From an uncultured Bacteroidales bacterium (lineage in GTDB: Bacteria; Bacteroidota; Bacteroidia; Bacteroidales; Bacteroidaceae): a stretch of 39,218 nucleotides of DNA. The notes under the pieces are model-generated. The model was not told the origin of the DNA and ran no database searches. It saw only the letters and a program-made list of their open reading frames with translations. Shown one piece after another: positions 1-6,772 of the stretch; position 1 is the first letter of the stretch; the number at the start of each line of letters is the position of its first letter. The DNA is taken from contig CACZJU010000019.1 of the NCBI GenBank assembly GCA_902781515.1, forward strand, positions 1 to 39,218, read 5' to 3'. Made by a program: the position numbers and the translations under genes.

Positions 1-190
1 CCCAGTATTCATCGGGCTTGGAATGGAGGTACCTGTATCAGTAACAGGTACCTGACAGGTACCTCAAACCTCACACTCCAAGTTACCTGATAAGGTACCT
101 GTTAGTTACCTGTTGGGTTGACAGGTACCTGTTGACGAGGCCTTTATTCATCGGGGCTTAAAGACGGTAGAGGTACCTGGGTACCTGTTT
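1..190. repeat. Cluster of AGGTACCT palindromes (two head-to-head element ends)
   Basis: AGGTACCT palindromes lie at 27-34, 46-53, 57-64, 93-100, 123-130 and 171-178, with GGTACC at 180-185 and a one-base variant AGTTACCT at 103-110. Centres 30.5/49.5/60.5 are 19 and 11 bp apart; centres 96.5/107.5/126.5 are 11 and 19 bp apart, so the second triplet is the reverse complement of the first. A TATTCATCGGG word follows or precedes the groups (7-17 and 144-154). The same layout recurs at 38848-38941. No gene is seen here. The role is unknown. Confidence 0.8.
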
Positions 191-230
191 TCACACATTT
201 CTTCATTTTCAGGCATAAACACATGTCAAA

Positions 231-446
231 GGTTAACTTAACTTATGGCCTAAGGTTGGTGAACCTTTGCGCTTAGGTTGGCGAACCTATTGCCATAGGT
301 ATAGTAGTGTTAAGCACGGATCATTACTATCGCTTTACGCTTAGGAATACTATTCCTTCCCTCATAGGGATACTATCTCTCCGATGGAAGGTACTAGAAC
401 TTAAGGTCAAAGGTACTAGAACCTATTTCGATAAGGACTAGTACCT
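231..446. repeat. Array of ten different dyads phased at 22-23 bp
   Basis: Successive short dyads are centred near 237, 259.5, 281.5, 304, 327, 350, 373, 395.5, 417.5 and 439.5. Examples are GGTTAACTTAACT, AAGGTTGGTGAACCTT, AGGTTGGCGAACCT, GGAATACTATTCC, GGTACTAGAACC and GGACTAGTACC. Those at 304 and 327 are degenerate but keep the phase. Odd-length dyads add 23 bp and even ones 22 bp, so the linker of about 8 bp is what stays constant. It is not a CRISPR array, because no sequence is repeated exactly. A homologous array lies at 38624-38840 in the opposite orientation. Confidence 0.85.
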
Positions 447-447
447 T

Positions 448-540
448 GTGATCACCCGAGCGCAAATTTGCGCCCGGCTACTTCGCTGAGGGAAAAATTT
501 CCCTGGGCTATAACAAGAGCTGAAATTTCAGCCCTTGTCC
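448..540. repeat. Hairpins built on AAATTT cores
   Basis: After a GTGATCAC palindrome at 448-455, three longer dyads share an AAATTT-like core but differ in their arms: GCGCAAATTTGCGC (centre 466.5), AGGGAAAAATTTCCCT (496.5) and GCTGAAATTTCAGC (525.5). Spacing is 29-30 bp, unlike the 22 bp phase upstream. Each could form a stable hairpin in RNA or a cruciform in DNA. None is followed by a clear T-run, so they are not obvious terminators. Confidence 0.7.
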
Positions 541-600
541 CTTTGCCGTTTCAAAAACAATTTGTAACTCTGACCTTCGGTCGAAGGTAGGCTGCATCTC

Positions 601-649
601 AGAAAAACTCAAATAAATTTGTTTTTTCATTCGATTTGCACTACCTTTA
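601..649 (+). promoter_or_regulatory. Upstream copy of a duplicated promoter element
   Basis: CAAATAAATTTG (610-621) supplies a TTTG -33 box at 618-621. Exactly 20 bp later comes TACCTTTA (642-649), one base from the Bacteroidetes -7 consensus TAnnTTTG. The stretch aligns closely with 674-725, which has the intact promoter, so it is a diverged tandem copy. Short inverted repeats AAGGTAG (584-590) and CTACCTT (641-647) flank its left part. Activity is uncertain. Confidence 0.5.
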
Positions 650-692
650 ACCTACGGTTTTAGATACTCACGCTCGGAAATACTCAAATTAA

Positions 693-724
693 TTTGGTAT
701 TTCGCTCACTTAATCGTATCTTTG
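693..724 (+). promoter_or_regulatory. Promoter of the thiamine uptake operon
   Basis: A TTTG -33 box at 693-696, a 20 bp spacer and TATCTTTG at 717-724 match the Bacteroidetes sigma factor consensus. The -33 box is the right half of a perfect 12 bp palindrome, CAAATTAATTTG (685-696). Transcription should start a few bases downstream, just before the TPP aptamer. Confidence 0.75.
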
Positions 725-733
725 CAGACGTTA

Positions 734-810
734 ATCAGGGGTGCTGCGCCGTTGGCGTGGCTGAGAACAGACCCTAAGAAGCTGAACCGGGTAATGCCGG
801 CGTAGTAAGT
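734..810 (+). promoter_or_regulatory. TPP riboswitch (thi box)
   Basis: The stretch carries the conserved TPP aptamer blocks in order: AGGGGTGC at 737-744, GGCTGAGA around 759-766, ACCCT at 771-775, GAACCGGGTAAT at 784-795 and GCCGGCGTAG at 796-805. It lies directly downstream of a promoter and directly upstream of a TonB-dependent receptor and PnuT, the usual target of this riboswitch in Bacteroidetes. The 3' end touches a possible ATG at 811, and no terminator hairpin follows, so control is probably at translation initiation (inference). Confidence 0.95.
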
Positions 811-837
811 ATGAACAAATTTATTACAAGGAATGAC

Positions 838-3177
838 ATGAAAAGATTGTGTTTTGCGATACTCGCATTGAGTATGGCGAGTTTGAGCAGTGCTCAAAAG
901 ACCCCTCTCCTGATCTCCCCCGAGGGGAAGGGAGATTCAGTGAAGATGGAGCAGTTGCAGGAAGTGACGGTGAAGGCCACTCGTGCTGGTAAACGTACAC
1001 CAATGGCAGTTTTAGAGTTGAAAAGTGAGGAAATAAAGGCCTCGAATCATGGTAAGGATGTACCTTCACTCTTCTCGATGATGCCAAGTGTGACAACAAC
1101 CAGCGATGCTGGAGCCGGTATTGGCTACACCTCGTTCCGTGTACGTGGTACTGATCCTTCACGTATCAACATCACAGCCAACGGTGTGCCTCTGAATGAC
1201 GGAGAGAGTTCGCTTGTGTATTTTTCAAACATGGGCGACTTCGCCAGCAGTGTGAAATCGATACAGATGCAGCGAGGCGTGGGTACCAGCACCAACGGTG
1301 CGGGAGCCTTCGGCGCTACGGTGAACATGCTTACCGAACCAGTTGCCTCGAAGCCTTTTGTATCTTTTGATGCTGCAGTTGGATCGTACGCAACACATCG
1401 CGAAACGGTGCGCTTCGGTACAGGGCTTATCGGTGAGCATTTCGGCATTCAGGGACGTCTCTCGAATATCGGAAGCAACGGATATATCGACCGTGCTACG
1501 TCGTCGCTCAATTCGTATTTCCTTCAGGCGGGATGGTTTGGCGACAATACGGTAGTGAAGTTTATAACCTTCAACGGTAAGGAACGCACGTATATGGCTT
1601 GGAACTATACTTCTAAGTATGAGCAAAGTCTCTACGGACGTACATACAATTCTTGTGGACTTTATTATGACAAGAATGGGAACATGCGTTTCTATGAAGA
1701 TCAGTACGACAACTATCACCAGCAACACTATCAGCTACACTGGAACCAGCATGTCGGTAAACAGTGGACTACTAACCTTGCCCTTCACTACACTCGAGAC
1801 GGATATGACTACGACCAGATGAAGACGGGAAAGAAACTGTACCAGTGGCTGTTGACAGACGATACTGCGATGCGTGGAGACCTTGTGCAACGCAAGGGTG
1901 GTACGAAGGACTTCTATGGGGTAGTGGCGTCCGCCAACTATAAGAACTCCAAAGGCTTGGAGGTGAACATGGGAGGAGCTGTAAACCGCTTCTACTCAAA
2001 GCACGACGGTAACGTGATATGGGTGGGAACGCCATATTACAAGGGTGCCGAGAATGTCGCCCTCCCCCTGTCAGGTCTTACGCCCAATAACCCCTATTAC
2101 AACACCACTTCGCATAAGACGGATGCTAACATGTATGCCAAGGCTACATGGGAAGTGACACGTGGACTGGCGCTCTTCGGCGATTTGCAGTACCGCTTCA
2201 TCAACTACGAATTGTATGGAGTGCTTGACGATTGGGACAATAACAACAAACAACTGAATATCGACATTGACAAGAATTTCCACTTCCTGAATCCGAAGGT
2301 CGGTGTGAACTATGAGTTCCTGCGCCACCACCGTCTTTATGCTTCGTACGGCATTGCCCATCGCGAGCCAACGCGCGACCACTACCAAGAGCATTTCGGC
2401 GAGGATGTGCGAGCTGAGCGACTGGGCGACGTGGAGGTGGGCTACAAGTTCCAACACAAGCGCTTCAGTGCCGGCATCAACCTCTATCACATGCACTACA
2501 AAGACCAGTTCGTGCTGACGGGCGAACTCGACGACGAGGGAGTTGCCATTACAAAGAACATCCCCAAAAGCTACAGAATGGGAATGGAAATTGAGGCTGG
2601 CTGGCAACCCGTAGAATGGTTCAGTTGGGATGCCAACGCTACGTTGAGCCGCAACCGTGCCAAGGATATGATAGTGACGCTCGACGACTACACCACTAAG
2701 GTGAACATAGGCGAGACGCCGCTTTCCTTCTCACCAGGTTTTATCTTCAACAACCGCTTTACGTTTAAATACAAGGGAATGCGTGCCGAAATTACAAGCA
2801 AATACGTGGGCGAACAGTATCTCACCAACTACGGCGTGAAGAAGATGACATGCTGGAACTCGTGGACACAGACAGATGCCACAAAGACCAGTGAGACGTT
2901 GATGCTGGGAGCATTCTTCACGACAGACGTTGACCTCAGCTACACCTTCTCGATTCCAAAGGCAAAATGGCTGAAGGACATCACGGCAGGTGTTGCCCTC
3001 TACAACATTTTCAACTCAAAGTACGACAACAACGGATGGGCAGCTCCGCAGTTCCGACAGTATGCCGACGGCTCTGTTTATGCCGTGAATACATGGGGCT
3101 TGCGCGACTCTGAGGCTGTGGGCTTCGCTCCATCTGCTCTTTTCAATGTACTTGGATACGTTTCTATAAACTTTTAA
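838..3177 (+). CDS. TonB-dependent receptor, probable outer-membrane thiamine transporter
   Basis: The 779-residue product should be a TonB-gated outer-membrane barrel importing thiamine or a related compound. A signal peptide (MKRLCFAILALSMASLSSAQ) is followed by a TonB-box-like LQEVTVKATR and a plug domain to about residue 150 with VRGTDPSRINITANGVPLND. The remainder is a beta barrel ending in the terminal phenylalanine typical of outer-membrane proteins. It lacks the carboxypeptidase-like domain and SusD partner of glycan systems. The thiamine assignment rests on the TPP riboswitch and the pnuT gene 8 bp downstream. The ATG at 838 is preferred over 811 because it is preceded by AAGGA and starts the signal peptide cleanly. 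Residues about 21-35 are encoded by a C/G-rich repeat (899-937). Confidence 0.85.
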   Translation: MKRLCFAILALSMASLSSAQKTPLLISPEGKGDSVKMEQLQEVTVKATRAGKRTPMAVLELKSEEIKASNHGKDVPSLFSMMPSVTTTSDAGAGIGYTSFRVRGTDPSRINITANGVPLNDGESSLVYFSNMGDFASSVKSIQMQRGVGTSTNGAGAFGATVNMLTEPVASKPFVSFDAAVGSYATHRETVRFGTGLIGEHFGIQGRLSNIGSNGYIDRATSSLNSYFLQAGWFGDNTVVKFITFNGKERTYMAWNYTSKYEQSLYGRTYNSCGLYYDKNGNMRFYEDQYDNYHQQHYQLHWNQHVGKQWTTNLALHYTRDGYDYDQMKTGKKLYQWLLTDDTAMRGDLVQRKGGTKDFYGVVASANYKNSKGLEVNMGGAVNRFYSKHDGNVIWVGTPYYKGAENVALPLSGLTPNNPYYNTTSHKTDANMYAKATWEVTRGLALFGDLQYRFINYELYGVLDDWDNNNKQLNIDIDKNFHFLNPKVGVNYEFLRHHRLYASYGIAHREPTRDHYQEHFGEDVRAERLGDVEVGYKFQHKRFSAGINLYHMHYKDQFVLTGELDDEGVAITKNIPKSYRMGMEIEAGWQPVEWFSWDANATLSRNRAKDMIVTLDDYTTKVNIGETPLSFSPGFIFNNRFTFKYKGMRAEITSKYVGEQYLTNYGVKKMTCWNSWTQTDATKTSETLMLGAFFTTDVDLSYTFSIPKAKWLKDITAGVALYNIFNSKYDNNGWAAPQFRQYADGSVYAVNTWGLRDSEAVGFAPSALFNVLGYVSINF
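899..937 (+). repeat. C/G-rich palindromic element inside the receptor gene
   Basis: Within the reading frame, a C-run then G-run stretch (core TCTCCCCCGAGGGGAAGGGA) forms an imperfect hairpin and begins with AGACCCCTC. It resembles the elements at 3407-3460 and, in reverse complement, 35399-35426. It encodes the linker just after the signal peptide, where an insertion would be tolerated. Confidence 0.5.
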
Positions 3178-3185
3178 TAAGGAAT

Positions 3186-3794
3186 ATGGGAGCGTTCCTG
3201 CTTGCTCATTGGCTCGACCTGCTGACCACCGTGTTGGGCTTGGCATACATACTGCTGGAGTACAGAGCCAGCATCTGGCTGTGGGCTGTAGGCTTTGCGA
3301 TGCAGAGTCTTGGCATCGTGCTCTACTATCAGAAGGGACTCTATGCCGACTGCGGAATGGAGTTCTACTATCTGGCAATGACTATCTATGGTTGGTGGAA
3401 CTGGCAGACCCCCCAGCCCACTTTAGAGAAGACCCCCCAACCTCCTTTAGGGGGAGAAGGGATTAGGCACTTTCCAGTGCGATTAGCGGTACTATGGACG
3501 GGAATCACCCTTGCCATTTGGGGAGCGCTGTATCTGTTTTTGGTGACCTGTACCGACTCGCGGGTTCCTGTTGCCGACTCGTTCACTACCGCTTTGTCCT
3601 TCGTGGGAATATGGGCGTTGGCTCGTAAGTACTTGGAACAGTGGCTTATATGGATAGTTGTTGATGTAGTAACTTCAGTGCTGTATTTCTATAAAGATAT
3701 ACCGTTTAAGGCCTCGCTCTATGCTCTCTATGTTGTCATAGCCATCCTCGGCTATCGTCGTTGGCGTAGCCTTATGAAAGCCGGACAGAATTAG
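3186..3794 (+). CDS. pnuT: PnuC-family thiamine transporter PnuT
   Basis: This 202-residue inner-membrane protein belongs to the PnuC family; PnuT members carry thiamine by facilitated diffusion, and it is trapped by phosphorylation. The PnuC signature is clear around residues 35-75: hydrophobic helices, then YYQKGLYADC and IYGWWNWQ. The start has AATAAGGAAT just upstream and lies 8 bp after the receptor stop, so the two genes share the TPP-controlled message. Residues about 75-94 (TPQPTLEK, then TPQPPLGGEG) are a loop encoded by two 24-bp C/G-rich repeat units, absent from a normal family member as I know it. The thiamine pyrophosphokinase gene often found next in this operon is not here. 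Confidence 0.88.
   Translation: MGAFLLAHWLDLLTTVLGLAYILLEYRASIWLWAVGFAMQSLGIVLYYQKGLYADCGMEFYYLAMTIYGWWNWQTPQPTLEKTPQPPLGGEGIRHFPVRLAVLWTGITLAIWGALYLFLVTCTDSRVPVADSFTTALSFVGIWALARKYLEQWLIWIVVDVVTSVLYFYKDIPFKASLYALYVVIAILGYRRWRSLMKAGQN
3407..3460 (+). repeat. Tandem 24-bp C/G-rich element in frame within pnuT
   Basis: Two 24-bp units, 3407-3430 and 3431-3454, both begin GACCCCCCA and have CTTTAG near the end. The second completes a hairpin, CCTCCTTTAGGGGGAG. Because 24 is a multiple of three, each unit adds eight residues (TPQPTLEK, TPQPPLGG) without a frameshift, in a loop between membrane segments. Confidence 0.7.
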
Positions 3795-3836
3795 CCGTTT
3801 GTGACAAAGAGACTGAATATCACATTAAAAATGCAT

Positions 3837-3874
3837 AAAATCGGTAAACAAGGTAACACGTTTGCCGATTTTTT
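3837..3874 (+). terminator. Rho-independent terminator of the thiamine operon
   Basis: Left arm 3837-3849 (AAAATCGGTAAAC) pairs with 3860-3872 over 13 bp including one G-U, with a 10-nt loop, and runs into T residues to 3874. It sits 42 bp after the pnuT stop. Confidence 0.85.
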
Positions 3875-3876
3875 GC

Positions 3877-3884
3877 TATCTTTG
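3877..3884 (+). promoter_or_regulatory. Promoter -7 box for nhaD
   Basis: TATCTTTG matches the Bacteroidetes -7 consensus. It starts two bases after the upstream terminator, so the two signals are packed together. A -33 box at normal spacing is not obvious. The start codon of nhaD is 25 bp downstream. Confidence 0.55.
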
Positions 3885-3909
3885 GAGCCGATTAATCATA
3901 ATTAGGCAC

Positions 3910-5241
3910 ATGACTATTGCTATTATTGCGCTGATGTTGCTGGCTTACTTCCTGATAGCCACCGAACATCTGACTCATATCAACAAGGCTACAACGGCGA
4001 TGTTTGCTGGCGTGGTGGGATGGATATTATATATAATATATGTAGGAAACGACAAGGCTGTGATTGCAGACAGCGTGTTCCCACAGCATTCAGCCTACTT
4101 CTGCTCCGTCGTTCTGTACTTGTTGAGCACTATGGCAATAGTGGAGGTGTTGAGCAACAACGGATGTTTCGATTTCATCCAGAACTTTCTGCGCACACGT
4201 TCCATGCGCCGTTTTCTATGGGGAATGGTGTTCATCACGTTTATACTGAGTGCCAATTTTGATAATCTCACTACGGTGGTGCTGATGCTGATAATCATGC
4301 GTCGCCTGCTTACAAACCGAAGACAAAGACTTTACGTAGGGTCGGCAATAGTGCTGGCAGCCTGCTGTGGAGGTTGCTTTACGGTGATAGGCGACGTTAC
4401 TACGCTGATGATATGGACGCGTGGAGCAGTCACTCCAACGGCCTTTGCATACGCAATGTTGCCTGCTGCATTGGTGGGAATGCTGATGCCAACCCTTTTA
4501 ATCAGTTTTGAACTGCCAGAGACGTTGGACCTTAACCGTCCGCATATCGTGTATCGTGGCGACGACTCGTCAATGCCTTTGTGGCAGCGTATGGTGATGC
4601 TGATATTGGGAATAGGCGGATTGTGGTTCGTCCCCACATTCCACCGACTGACAATGTTGCCCCCATTCCTCGGCTCCCTTTGTGTGCTTGGTGTGATTTG
4701 GGTGTTGAACGAGGTGTTCAACCGTAGCAGTTTGCGTACAGAACAACCCACCTTGTTGCCGGGCAGTGACCGCCGATTACAGTATGAGGTGCTGCAGGTA
4801 ATAATGTTCTTCATCGGTGTGGCACTTTCTGTTAGCGCGTTGGTGGAGATTGGGGCTATGCAGAGCGTTGGACGCTGGCTCGACCATTATGTACACGATA
4901 TCTACGTCATAAGCATCTTCCTTGGTGCTCTGTCGGCAGTATTGGATAATGTATGTCTGGTGCTGTCTGCTGTCAGCATCTACGATGTGTTGCCCGATGC
5001 TCAGGCCACAACTTCTTATCAGCAGTTCTTCATTCAGAACGGACAATATTGGCATTTGGTAATCCTTTCAGCCGGAATCGGCGGTTGTCTGTTGCCAATC
5101 GGTAGTACTGCAGGCTATGCCCTGATGAAGAGCGAGGATTCCAGTATGTGGTGGTACTTCCGTCACATCTCCGGCAAGGTTCTGTTGGGATGGATAGCAG
5201 CCCTCATCACATATTTTGCCGTTGACTATTTCCTACGCTAA
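3910..5241 (+). CDS. nhaD: NhaD-family Na+/H+ antiporter
   Basis: A 443-residue, highly hydrophobic protein with about twelve membrane segments exchanges Na+ for H+ across the inner membrane. NhaD hallmarks are visible: FILSANFDNLTTVVLML (matching the family's LSAxLDNLTT) and CCGGCFTVIGDVTTLMIW (matching GGAWSPIGDVTT), with a C-terminal GGCLLPIGSTAGYALMK repeating the GxxxPIGS pattern. The second motif has FT in place of the usual WS. The ATG at 3910 is chosen over an upstream TTG at 3862, which would fall inside the terminator and promoter. It is followed after 19 bp by the endonuclease gene. Confidence 0.85.
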   Translation: MTIAIIALMLLAYFLIATEHLTHINKATTAMFAGVVGWILYIIYVGNDKAVIADSVFPQHSAYFCSVVLYLLSTMAIVEVLSNNGCFDFIQNFLRTRSMRRFLWGMVFITFILSANFDNLTTVVLMLIIMRRLLTNRRQRLYVGSAIVLAACCGGCFTVIGDVTTLMIWTRGAVTPTAFAYAMLPAALVGMLMPTLLISFELPETLDLNRPHIVYRGDDSSMPLWQRMVMLILGIGGLWFVPTFHRLTMLPPFLGSLCVLGVIWVLNEVFNRSSLRTEQPTLLPGSDRRLQYEVLQVIMFFIGVALSVSALVEIGAMQSVGRWLDHYVHDIYVISIFLGALSAVLDNVCLVLSAVSIYDVLPDAQATTSYQQFFIQNGQYWHLVILSAGIGGCLLPIGSTAGYALMKSEDSSMWWYFRHISGKVLLGWIAALITYFAVDYFLR

Positions 5242-5260
5242 ATCTAATACATACAAAGCA

Positions 5261-6772
5261 ATGATAAATAAACTGAAATTCACTGTGTCGTGTCTGCTGC
5301 TCCTGTTGGCAGTGTCGTTACATGCTTATGATCGTGCGACCTATTACCGTAATGCCAATGGAAAGTCGGCAGCATCCCTGAAGACAGCTTTATATAGCAT
5401 CATCAAGAACCCTAGTGTAACGAGCTATGATGGCTTGTACGAAGGCTATAAGAAGACAGACACACGTCCTGACGGATATGTACGTGATTGGTATTCCAAG
5501 ACTACCAACTACCGTCATGTAACTGATAAGGCTGGTTCATATAATAAAGAAGGCGACTGTTATAATCGTGAGCATTCTGTTCCTCAATCGTGGTTTGATA
5601 TAAATGCTATGAAGAGCGATATTGTGCATGTTCTTCCCACTGATGGATATGTAAATAATCGTCGTTCCAACTACCCGTTTGGTGAAGTGGGTTCTGCCAC
5701 TTATACTTCGAATGGAGGATATTGTAAGCTTGGTTCATGTAAGACACAAGGTTATTCTGGCACAGTGTTCGAGCCAGGTGATGATATTAAAGGCGATATT
5801 GCGCGTATTTACTTTTATGTAGTCACTTGTTACGAGGAGAAAGCCAAAGGATGGGGGCACAGTGTGTTCAGCACATCCACCTATCCAGGACTGGAAAAGT
5901 GGACGCTTGATATGTTCATACGTTGGGCCAAGAATGACCCTGTAGATAGTGTGGAGACAGCACGCAACAATGCCGTGATGGAGGTTCAGGGCAACCGCAA
6001 TCCCTATGTTGATTTTCCAGGTCTGGAACAATATGTTTGGGGGCTATACACAGAGGTGCCCTTGAATGTAGATGAATATGTCGACCCATTTACTGGTGAT
6101 ATTCCAGACAATCCAGATAACCCTGACAATCCTCCAGTCAATCCTCCTGTTGATTCCATTATCCCCACACATGCTGACGGCAGTTACTATGCGCGTGTTA
6201 AAACGACACCAGAAGATTGGTCTGGTACATATTTGATTGTCAACGAGAAGAATAGTGTTGCCTTAAATGGTACGCTTATAGAAATCGATATGGCCAATAA
6301 CTTTATCACCGTAACGATAGAGAACGACACAATTGCAGTCAACGAAGAAACGGAGAAGGCAGAGTTTGAGGTGACTTCTTACGGACAAGGCTATGTATTC
6401 CTGGGTAAAAGCGGACGATTCATGGGTACGTTGACTGCAGACAACAAGATAACGACATCAGGCGAAGACAGTCCTATTGTAAACTACATCACGCTTACCG
6501 ACGATGGCGTTAACATCAAGTCTGAGTATAATACCTATCTTCGTTACAATGAAAGTGGCAAACGCTTCAGATATTACAAGAAGTCGTCCCAGCAGCCCAT
6601 TGCCCTGTATCGTCGTTCGGTCAATGAAGAACCTATTGTAGATGGCATAGAAGGGTTAAAGGCTAAAGATAAAGGTCAAAAGGATATTTATGACCTTGCC
6701 GGTCGCCGCTTGAATGTCGTCACTCGTCCAGGTTTGTATATCGTGGGTGGTAAGAAACAATATATTAAATGA
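5261..6772 (+). CDS. Exported endonuclease I family nuclease with C-terminal sorting-like domain
   Basis: The 503-residue product begins with a signal peptide (MINKLKFTVSCLLLLLAVSLHA). Residues about 20-255 form the endonuclease I domain, with the catalytic NREHSVPQSWF motif near residue 105 and VHVLPTDGYVNNRRSNYPFG following. A proline/asparagine-rich linker (DNPDNPDNPPVNPPVD) separates it from a second beta-rich domain of unknown role. The C-terminal stretch (IYDLAGRR then GLYIVGGKK) resembles the T9SS type A sorting domains common in Prevotella. The enzyme probably degrades DNA or RNA outside the cell. The gene overlaps nrnA by 4 nt (ATGA), suggesting coupled translation. Confidence 0.85.
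   Translation: MINKLKFTVSCLLLLLAVSLHAYDRATYYRNANGKSAASLKTALYSIIKNPSVTSYDGLYEGYKKTDTRPDGYVRDWYSKTTNYRHVTDKAGSYNKEGDCYNREHSVPQSWFDINAMKSDIVHVLPTDGYVNNRRSNYPFGEVGSATYTSNGGYCKLGSCKTQGYSGTVFEPGDDIKGDIARIYFYVVTCYEEKAKGWGHSVFSTSTYPGLEKWTLDMFIRWAKNDPVDSVETARNNAVMEVQGNRNPYVDFPGLEQYVWGLYTEVPLNVDEYVDPFTGDIPDNPDNPDNPPVNPPVDSIIPTHADGSYYARVKTTPEDWSGTYLIVNEKNSVALNGTLIEIDMANNFITVTIENDTIAVNEETEKAEFEVTSYGQGYVFLGKSGRFMGTLTADNKITTSGEDSPIVNYITLTDDGVNIKSEYNTYLRYNESGKRFRYYKKSSQQPIALYRRSVNEEPIVDGIEGLKAKDKGQKDIYDLAGRRLNVVTRPGLYIVGGKKQYIK

Noticed and set aside
1-190. Restriction-site cluster or cloning artefact from the many GGTACC sites
   Set aside because: The palindromes recur with the same 19 and 11 bp spacing at the far end of the window and are joined to genomic words, so they are natural structure.
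231-446. CRISPR array
   Set aside because: The period is 22-23 bp and no unit sequence is repeated exactly; there are no repeat-spacer units and no cas genes.
3862-3909. Upstream TTG start for nhaD
   Set aside because: It falls within the terminator arm and before the -7 box at 3877; the ATG at 3910 gives a normal membrane start.
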